A stretch of 13,652 nucleotides of DNA from Thoreauomyces humboldtii (lineage: Eukaryota; Chytridiomycota; Chytridiomycetes; Spizellomycetales; Powellomycetaceae). The position numbers and the translations under genes were made by a program. Every line of letters starts with the position of its first letter. The first letter of the stretch is position 1. Below, piece after piece: positions 7,707-13,652 of this stretch. The DNA lies in the NCBI GenBank assembly GCA_027596035.1, contig JADGJA010000628.1:1-13652 (forward strand), read 5' to 3'. The notes under the pieces were generated by a model that was given only the letters and a program-made list of their open reading frames with translations, had not been told where the DNA came from and did no database searches.

Positions 7707-10148
7707 ATGGTCCCAGCGGGATCTTCACCAGCAGCACCTCCGCCGTCAGAGGGAGACACAGCCAGGCCACTTCCTTCGCCTGCCGCCGCGATTCCCGTCC
7801 TGCCTCGCCAAGCTCGTGCGCTCAGAGCCTGCGACTCTTGTAGACGACGAAGGACAAAGTGCACTGGGGAATTGCCTTGTCCCAGCTGTGCGAGCTTTGG
7901 CTTCGAATGTAGTTACTCGCAGACACAACGTCCGGCCGTCACAGCACCCTGCGCTGGAGCCTCCCCCGCCAGGCCTTCAGTCAAAGCGCTCGAGAGTAGA
8001 CTGAGCTCCATGGAATCCATCCTGTCTCAGAACGCCATGGGGCAGCCCGTACAGCGACTCCCTTCTGCCGGGTCCGCTGCGCCGCACTCGTCGGCTGGCT
8101 GCACGCGTGCCTCGATGAGTTCCTCGGATTCGGATGAGGAACAGGACGCACCCCGAAAAAAGCGTGCGCGTGTCGTCAAGTCTCTTTGCAGAAACAAGCG
8201 ATCTACCGGCGATGATGCGGGAGGACGGGACAACGGGGACGGAATCACACTGGTCGCAGACGGAAACGGTTTCTTTACCTTTCACGGATTCTCATCCTTT
8301 CGCATCGATTGCTCCCCGCGCTACCGGAAAGGCGTTCTCAAGCTGCCGTTCAACTTCCCCCTGGAGGACAAGATAGGCGCGCATTCGTCAAACAGCATCG
8401 ACACGCTCCTTCCCTGCATCTCCCTGTCACGCCACGATGTCATGGAGCTGGTTTCCGTGTATTTTGCGATGGCGCATCCGCTCTTGCCCATTGTCGATCG
8501 CTCGAATTTCTATGTTACGATCACTGAAGGACCAGACACTCATCCATTTCGTTGTCTCCTCTACGCTGTTCTCATCGTGGCTGCCCATCTTAGCCTCCTG
8601 CCAAAAATACCCAATTCCGTGATCGAGAACCTCTGCAACATGTGTCAGCAAGTCATGGTCGATTACGAGGTCTCGCACGTGTGGATCTCTCAGGCGGCCC
8701 TCGTGCTCTCCATGGTCAACAGTCTGAAAGGAGCCAAGTTTCACCGTCTCATCAAAAACAACTGGAAGCTGGTGGGGATCGCTGTCCGGTCTGCGCAGGA
8801 GGTCGGACTGCATCGCAGCTTGCGGAACATAAAGCGGCCTGTTCCGCCAAACGACGTGTCGACAGCCGAGGAGACACGTCGCAGAACCTGGGCGGGCTGC
8901 TACATCATGGATCGCATCACGAGCACGTATACCGGACGTCCGTGCATGATTCATGATCAGGACTGGGATGCTTTGCCACCGCAGGGGTACTCGGACGTTG
9001 CGGAAGAACGCGCAGACTCGGAGTACCTGTCCGCTCAGATGCAGTTCGCTCGGATCTCCGGTGTTCTGTTGCAGCGAGTCAACGCTGCCCACGCTGCACC
9101 CGAAGAAGTTGGCGCGTCCGGCGAAACGTTGCTTGAGGATCTGCAGGCTCAGTTAGAGGAGTGGCGTGGTGGACTTCCCGCCTCGTTGTCGTTGCCCGAT
9201 GACAGCATCGCGGATTTGAACTCGAAGCGCGGGTGGACCCGTCGAGAGCTGCTTCATCTGCGATTCCACACTGCAGTGCTCATTATTCGGCGTCGGCTGC
9301 TTGGCAGGTACGATCGCGAGGCCGTTCGATCCGCGTCGGCCGTGATCTCGCTCATCGGGACCTTCAGCAGACCGGCCACACTCACATCTCCATCCGCGAC
9401 TGCCCCATCAAATCGGGTCCCTTCCATACTTTTGCTGTTCGCGGGGATGCCCATGTCGGCCATGATTGCATGGGACGCGCTCTTTCAGGAAGTGCTCACC
9501 GGCAATGCCGATGCCCTCGAATCCATGAACCGCTTGCACGAGATGATCCAGCGGTTAGCGTACGGCCTGGACCACGTCGTCTTCCGCGTGCACTTGATGT
9601 TGTGGGCCGACACGCTCGACGCTCGCGGGATCGCAAACAATCTCAGTCATAAGAAGATCAAGGCGCTCATCGACAAGACCAGCGCCGATCCGCAGAGCCC
9701 TACGGACCTTCGGTTGCACGACATCATGGGCGATGCTTCCGATACCAGTCCGCACACATCGCCGTCAGAACCGGCTTCGATACACCCCATCATATCCGCC
9801 TTCGCAGCTGAAAATGCCACCGCGAACGCCAGTTCCATCACTACCCTCTCACATCACCCGCTTCCGAACAACATCGTAGACCATCAAACATACTCAGCAA
9901 CACAGCCGTATCACGGCGCCGAGACAGGGGAGCCGCCTCAACATTATCAACAGCACCCCCATGCAGGCCCTGATCTCAGCGGCTTCGCACCTCAGTTTGC
10001 TCAGTACCAGCCACCAACACCGGCGGAGCTGCACAATCAGTTAACCTATTCAACCGACGGATCGTACTCGTCAACGTCACTGGACTATCTTTCGGAATTC
10101 ATGAAAGACGATACCACCCTACCATGGGAATGGATGGGCCTTCTTTGA
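7707..10148 (+). CDS. Zn2Cys6 transcription factor with fungal_trans domain
   Basis: An intronless 813-aa frame from ATG 7707 (purine at -3). The binuclear zinc cluster uses C42, C45, C52, C58, C61 and C68 with spacing C-x2-C-x6-C-x5-C-x2-C-x6-C and the basic run RRRRTK; such clusters bind CGG half-sites as dimers. A short heptad stretch (residues 92-106, VKALESRLSSMESIL) could dimerise. An acidic serine run then a basic nuclear-localisation-like RKKRAR lie near 140-155. The middle-homology domain spans about 234-500, with the diagnostic GLHRS (about 367) and RRRTWAGCYIMDR...GRP (about 391-412). The tail is rich in Gln, Pro, Tyr and Ser, and ends in an aromatic/acidic patch (FMKDDTTLPWEWMGLL) that could be an activation segment. 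The target is unknown. The adjacent RTA1-like transporter is a candidate by position only. Confidence 0.93.
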   Translation: MVPAGSSPAAPPPSEGDTARPLPSPAAAIPVLPRQARALRACDSCRRRRTKCTGELPCPSCASFGFECSYSQTQRPAVTAPCAGASPARPSVKALESRLSSMESILSQNAMGQPVQRLPSAGSAAPHSSAGCTRASMSSSDSDEEQDAPRKKRARVVKSLCRNKRSTGDDAGGRDNGDGITLVADGNGFFTFHGFSSFRIDCSPRYRKGVLKLPFNFPLEDKIGAHSSNSIDTLLPCISLSRHDVMELVSVYFAMAHPLLPIVDRSNFYVTITEGPDTHPFRCLLYAVLIVAAHLSLLPKIPNSVIENLCNMCQQVMVDYEVSHVWISQAALVLSMVNSLKGAKFHRLIKNNWKLVGIAVRSAQEVGLHRSLRNIKRPVPPNDVSTAEETRRRTWAGCYIMDRITSTYTGRPCMIHDQDWDALPPQGYSDVAEERADSEYLSAQMQFARISGVLLQRVNAAHAAPEEVGASGETLLEDLQAQLEEWRGGLPASLSLPDDSIADLNSKRGWTRRELLHLRFHTAVLIIRRRLLGRYDREAVRSASAVISLIGTFSRPATLTSPSATAPSNRVPSILLLFAGMPMSAMIAWDALFQEVLTGNADALESMNRLHEMIQRLAYGLDHVVFRVHLMLWADTLDARGIANNLSHKKIKALIDKTSADPQSPTDLRLHDIMGDASDTSPHTSPSEPASIHPIISAFAAENATANASSITTLSHHPLPNNIVDHQTYSATQPYHGAETGEPPQHYQQHPHAGPDLSGFAPQFAQYQPPTPAELHNQLTYSTDGSYSSTSLDYLSEFMKDDTTLPWEWMGLL

Positions 10149-11581
10149 TATCTTTGGCTCGCCTCCTTTCCTTTCTTGTTTTTGGTTTTTTTTGGTTTTT
10201 TTTTTTGAAAATGCGTCTGCCTGCGAAGTTCGCTATAGCCTTGCGTGATGAAATTGGCTGTGCTATCTTTCACTTCCCCTTCCTCACCACCCACTCCAGA
10301 ACCTCAGTCGTCTTGCTGATTCGGGACCTTTTTGCATTTCCACTTGATGAAACAGCGTAGTCGACAGCGTGGACAAAGGTCGGTGATGGCTTGTCGAGCG
10401 GACTGTAGGCTTGTTCAACGGATGGATCGGGGCCCTGTGTGCCGCGTTGCCTCGTCCGCGGTTCGGAGTATGTGCATCTGGGGTATCGATGAATCAGACC
10501 TCGCTATGTGGTTTGGCGGGGTTTTGTTTTCGCAAGGCGCCCTGTCCAAGACTCTGGCGGACGGTTCGGCTGGTGTGTGTTGGATGTTGATGTCATGCGA
10601 GACACATCCTGCAACGACAACGTAGCAACAGTCGGGGCCCCTTGAATGCGCGGTGAACTTTCTGAAGTCGGGTCTTGTTCTCCAAGTCGTTCACGCGGTC
10701 TTTGGTTCCCCATGCACGCCCATGGAACAATTGCTTTACAGCTTTCGTATTTCGAGGGCCAACGTACGCAAGGTGCGTGTATGTTTTGTGCACCGCGCGG
10801 ACTTGCGTTGGACCTTGTGTTTGCAACGATGAATCTCGACGCGAATGGGCACAATCCTTGCTCACGCTCCGGAAGTATGTGACAGCAGGGGGAGGTGGCC
10901 AACACCAGTCCCGGGAGCTCTCGAACCAACGATCCCACCGTCCACTCTGCTTGGAGCCCGGTTTCGGATTGCACGAGCTCGGGCATGCAGTTGCCGACAG
11001 AATTCATCACCTGTATATCCCTGCCTCAATTGGCGTTGGTCCTTGGTATGTCCAAGTGTTCACAACGGAATAATCAGACAGTTGAAAACCACGAAGAGTT
11101 TGGATGTCTTGCGCCGATCGAGTAGCTCAACTTTCCATAGCTCCACATACTTTCAGTAACAGTCGCCTTTCCGACGAGGAATCTATTTTGAAGATTGCGG
11201 ATGTCTGCTATCCAAATCCCGGGAATCTGTGGTAGACCAGCGTCCCTTCGGCCGACCTACGGACCGCCAAATACATTCTTGTGGAATGCCGCTAGGCAGA
11301 GACACTTCCGCCGCAACCCCCTTTAAAGACACTCCAATGATCCTTCCGTTTCGTTGCCACCGGCGAACATCGACTCCCTCAGCGGCATCAAACAGCGGGA
11401 CCTGTCATTCACAGGCGCAATGCCATACGAATTCGACGGATACAAATATGCCAATGCCTGTCTCCTTCACCGCAGATAACCTCGCTCAGTCACCGTCCTC
11501 ATACTTGCCTCCTCCACTTTAGTACTCGCTTCTATCACCGAAGCTTTTACCATGGCCACATCATCGATTGCCACTGCATGA
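10149..11581. other. Gene-poor region after the Zn2Cys6 gene
   Basis: About 1.4 kb with no recognisable gene. A T-rich tract (10178-10206, runs of T broken by GG) follows the stop codon and probably lies in the 3' end region. A 168-codon minus-strand frame (10504-11010) has no motif, and overlapping plus-strand frames make it doubtful. The last 160 bp (11420-11581) hold short peptide-coding segments in two frames that may be the damaged or spliced 5' end of the next gene. CTTTAAAGA near 11323 is a weak TATA-like site for that gene. Confidence 0.4.
10178..10206 (+). terminator. T-rich tract past the Zn2Cys6 stop codon
   Basis: Starting 30 bp after the stop, the sequence is T runs of 5, 8 and 11-12 separated by GG. 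Such a tract may contribute to 3'-end formation, but no polyadenylation signal is clearly defined. It is also a low-complexity slippage site. Confidence 0.25.
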
Positions 11582-12388
11582 ATTCCCACCTTTTCTGACG
11601 TTCAGCGTACCGTCGCCAACATATATCTGAAGCTACACGCGAGCGCCAACACCATAAGAGTCATCACTCGCACCTTCGCTGCCGAAGATCGCACCACGTT
11701 CCTGACGCACTTCGTCAAAGCTCTCGATCAGAACCGTGCTTACCGCTGCTTCGGAGTGGCCGAGAGGGAAGCGGACGGCGTGCACGAGATCTCACTGCCG
11801 TACTACGAGGAGTGTCCAGAGTTCTACGACTGGAGCGTCGTCGCCTCGAACGGCAAGACGTCGAACCTCATCGGATTCTACAACGTCGGACCTTTCAAGT
11901 CCTGGCAACCGTCCGTCCCTCGAACCGTCAACGAACTCTGCAAGGAGAGCGATTACAGCAAGTGGCGATCCTACATCCTTCCCAGGATCAAGAAGCACAT
12001 GGATCGGTTCGCGGGAGACGACGTCGACAGGACCGTCGTCATCGGCACGTTTGCCGTCGAGGGCTGCTCCAAGTCGGAACGGAACGCAGCCTTCCTCCAT
12101 GCCGCGACGTCGGACATGATGGCAAAGGCGAGGGCGGCGGGGATGACAAAGTGGCTGATCTCGGCGGCCCACCCTACCACCGTCGTGTATGCGACCAAGG
12201 TCCTGAACGGTGAACTGATCGGGACCGTCGACCCGCGTGGGGTTCAGGTGGATGAGGGCGAGGTTCTCGCACCTGAGATCGTGGAGCTGCTTCGCGTAAG
12301 GACGGAGGCGTACCCGTTGGAAATGGACATATGGTCGGTCTATGGGCGGTTACTTGTGATTGTAAATTTGTACCTATCCTGTAAATAA
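11582..12388 (+). CDS. Tentative GNAT-type protein with unresolved or broken 5' end
   Basis: The frame is open from 11582, just after an in-frame TGA (11579-11581), to TAA at 12388. If the acceptor TTCAG at 11601-11605 is used, the exon encodes 260 residues from 11606. It has no nearby ATG in frame, so an upstream exon is needed or the gene is damaged. The second half has a strand-helix-strand pattern like acetyl-CoA-binding GNAT folds: RTVVIGTFAV, a helix AAFLHAATSDMMAKARAAG, then KWLISAAHP and VVYATKVLNGELIG. No classic Q/RxxGxG/A loop is visible, so the family call is weak. The composition (charged, balanced, conserved-looking YDWSVV and GFYNVGPF motifs) is that of a real globular protein. 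GTAAGG at 12296 could be a donor for an alternative 3' end. Confidence 0.55.
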   Translation: MPTFSDVQRTVANIYLKLHASANTIRVITRTFAAEDRTTFLTHFVKALDQNRAYRCFGVAEREADGVHEISLPYYEECPEFYDWSVVASNGKTSNLIGFYNVGPFKSWQPSVPRTVNELCKESDYSKWRSYILPRIKKHMDRFAGDDVDRTVVIGTFAVEGCSKSERNAAFLHAATSDMMAKARAAGMTKWLISAAHPTTVVYATKVLNGELIGTVDPRGVQVDEGEVLAPEIVELLRVRTEAYPLEMDIWSVYGRLLVIVNLYLSCK

Positions 12389-13174
12389 CTTGAATATTGT
12401 ACGTCGATCCCAGCTCCTTCATTCCACTTTTTGGATTGACTTGACTGCCGGGCCGTGTAATTTGGCGAATAACAAGGCGGCTGCTGAAACAGGCAATGCC
12501 CGACCGTCGCATTCTGGGTGATCGCATCTTGTCTCTTGCCTTGCTCGTATCAGCAGTCTGACAATCTCTCCTCGCTTTCTCCTTTGATGAATGCATTATC
12601 CATCCGGTCTGGCTGCTCCGGCTCGATGGTAAGAGCTTCATTTTACACCGTTTGCGCTGCGGCTCTTTTCCCTTCGACAGAGGCAAAGGTCCGAACAGAA
12701 GAGTTCCTGTGACGTCGAGCAGCGGTACTGCTGATGACGATGGCACGGGCGTAGCATCTTCGGAAGGTGCTGTTCAAGCGGCGAAGATCAAACTCTCCTC
12801 GAGCTGAAGAATTCGCCGCCGCCGTAACCTTGAGGGTTGTGGAACATGTGTACCTCACCGGATGTGCCCAGTGTTCCCGCGTTCTTTTCTTCATCACCGT
12901 TTCTCGCCACTACCGACTACCGACAGATGACGTGGCCCATAGCGCACTTTGAGGACGCCGTGTCTGCAACATATCACCTGGAATTCTGTCGTCGAGTCAA
13001 ACCCACTTGCATGTCGGACGAGTTGGAAAGCTCTCCTTTGCCCTCCGCCAGCACACCCTGAGAGGCCGACTGAGCTAACACTGCCTGTCAGTCCTGCAGT
13101 TGCGATCCCAGATGGCAAAACATTAAAAAGAAAGCTTACAGACACAACTGTCCCCATCGAAGCTTTCTGTAACT
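12389..13174. other. Intergenic region with one splice-like signal
   Basis: No recognisable gene. A 52-bp intron-like segment begins with GTAAGAGC just after 12620 and ends TTCGACAG near 12680. Flanking frames would make only a 31-residue peptide from an ATG at about 12589, or, with a GAG acceptor, a Ser/Asp/Gly-rich C-terminal-looking peptide without a start. Overlapping frames on the minus strand have no motif. The end of the region (13124-13168) is the tRNA trailer. Confidence 0.35.
13125..13129 (-). terminator. Pol III T5 terminator for the tRNA
   Basis: The plus strand has AAAAA, so the tRNA transcript meets TTTTT about 45 nt past its 3' end. An inverted repeat (AGAAAGCTT at 13129-13137 and AAGCTTTCT at 13160-13168) lies in the trailer just before it. 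Confidence 0.6.
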
Positions 13175-13247
13175 CGATCCTACCAGGACTCGAACCTGGA
13201 ATCTTGTGCTTCGTAGGCACACGCCTTAGCCATTGGGCCATAGGACC
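13175..13247 (-). tRNA. tRNA-Arg (anticodon ACG)
   Basis: The 73-nt minus-strand sequence folds as a complete cloverleaf with no intron. The 7-bp acceptor is GGTCCTA with TAGGATC (one G-T pair) and discriminator G. The D stem is GCC/GGC, the anticodon stem is TGTGC/GCACA, and the loop CTACGAA reads ACG (13214-13212). The T arm is CCAGG-TTCGAGT-CCTGG. The A box (TGGCCCAATGG) and B box (GGTTCGAGTCC) are intact. It would read CGU and, with A34 changed to inosine, CGC and CGA arginine codons. Confidence 0.96.
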
Positions 13248-13652
13248 GTTTGGATGCTATTCAGCGACATGCAAGTGCACCGATATTGAATGTTTTTTGA
13301 GGGTCCAGTGCTCGTAGGTCGAACCGGTGGAGAAGAATAGATGCTTTTCCTTTGAGAGATGGCGAGGATGGGGCCGAGGTGCGTGCGGGAAGCGTCGCGC
13401 AGCGGCGAGTCAGCGCTTCGACAGCGTCAGCAGAACATTGCCCCAACCCCAAAGCCTTCTTTGGTAGCGAACAAGGCCGTGGGAGTTCCAATCTGCCCAT
13501 GCTCATGTCGACGGATAGCCATTGAGAAAAGCGCCTTGCTCAGTGAGATTCAAGCTGGCCAAGTGGTGTTCTGCATGCACGGCTCCGTCATCATGCCTTG
13601 ACTCTCGTGCGTCTGGAAGCTCAAGGGATCGTGTCAACGCGGGGGGGGAGGG
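13248..13652. other. Upstream flank of the tRNA; no gene seen
   Basis: This end of the window has only short open frames with no motif on either strand. It finishes in a G-rich run (13641-13652). An unseen gene beyond the window cannot be judged. Confidence 0.4.

Noticed and set aside
10504..11010. 168-codon minus-strand frame
   Set aside because: No domain, unremarkable composition, competing frames on the plus strand, and no splice or promoter support.
12174..12746. 190-codon minus-strand frame
   Set aside because: It overlaps the end of the GNAT-like gene antisense and reads as low-complexity Arg/Pro/Ser sequence.

Overview
The window looks like nuclear DNA of a fungus, most likely a basidiomycete. 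The signs are short spliceosomal introns (47-151 bp) with GT-AG ends and CTGAC/CTGAT/CTGAA-type branch sites, a Zn2Cys6 transcription factor, an RTA1-family membrane protein, a GPI-type serine/threonine-rich surface protein and TTAGGG-type repeats. No prokaryotic signal was seen. The phylum is inference. The Zn2Cys6 and RTA1 families are known to be fungal.

Layout. Positions 1-1137 hold no convincing gene, only a short CCCTAA tract (131-146) and a perfect hairpin (618-647). Positions 1138-3644 hold two tandem minus-strand genes: an upstream Cys/His zinc-finger protein with an acidic tail, and a downstream protein with a glycosyltransferase domain that resembles the TET-associated glycosyltransferase (TAGT/GREB1/base-J glucosyltransferase) class. 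They are separated by only 16 bp and share a reading frame across a single TGA, so they could be one gene. Upstream of them, 3720-4080 holds degenerate 64-70 bp repeats ending in a TTAGGG tract flanked by 16-bp direct repeats. The CCCTAA and TTAGGG tracts point outward, bracketing the gene pair in a 3.9-kb block.

Plus-strand genes follow. A 216-aa cysteine-containing protein with a GPI-type C-terminus has one intron (4647-5448). A 288-aa RTA1-like seven-helix protein has five exons (6200-7380). An intronless 813-aa Zn2Cys6 regulator follows (7707-10148). After a gene-poor 1.4 kb comes a protein tentatively of GNAT type whose 5' end is broken or unresolved (11582-12388). Near the right end is a minus-strand tRNA-Arg(ACG) at 13175-13247.

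The genes do not form an obvious cluster. The RTA1 protein and the regulator may be functionally linked by adjacency. The most interesting item is the zinc finger plus TAGT-like pair, which suggests a DNA-base glucosylation or other nuclear glycosylation activity inside a block bracketed by telomere-like motifs. No TET/JBP oxygenase, which would make the hydroxylated base, is in the window.
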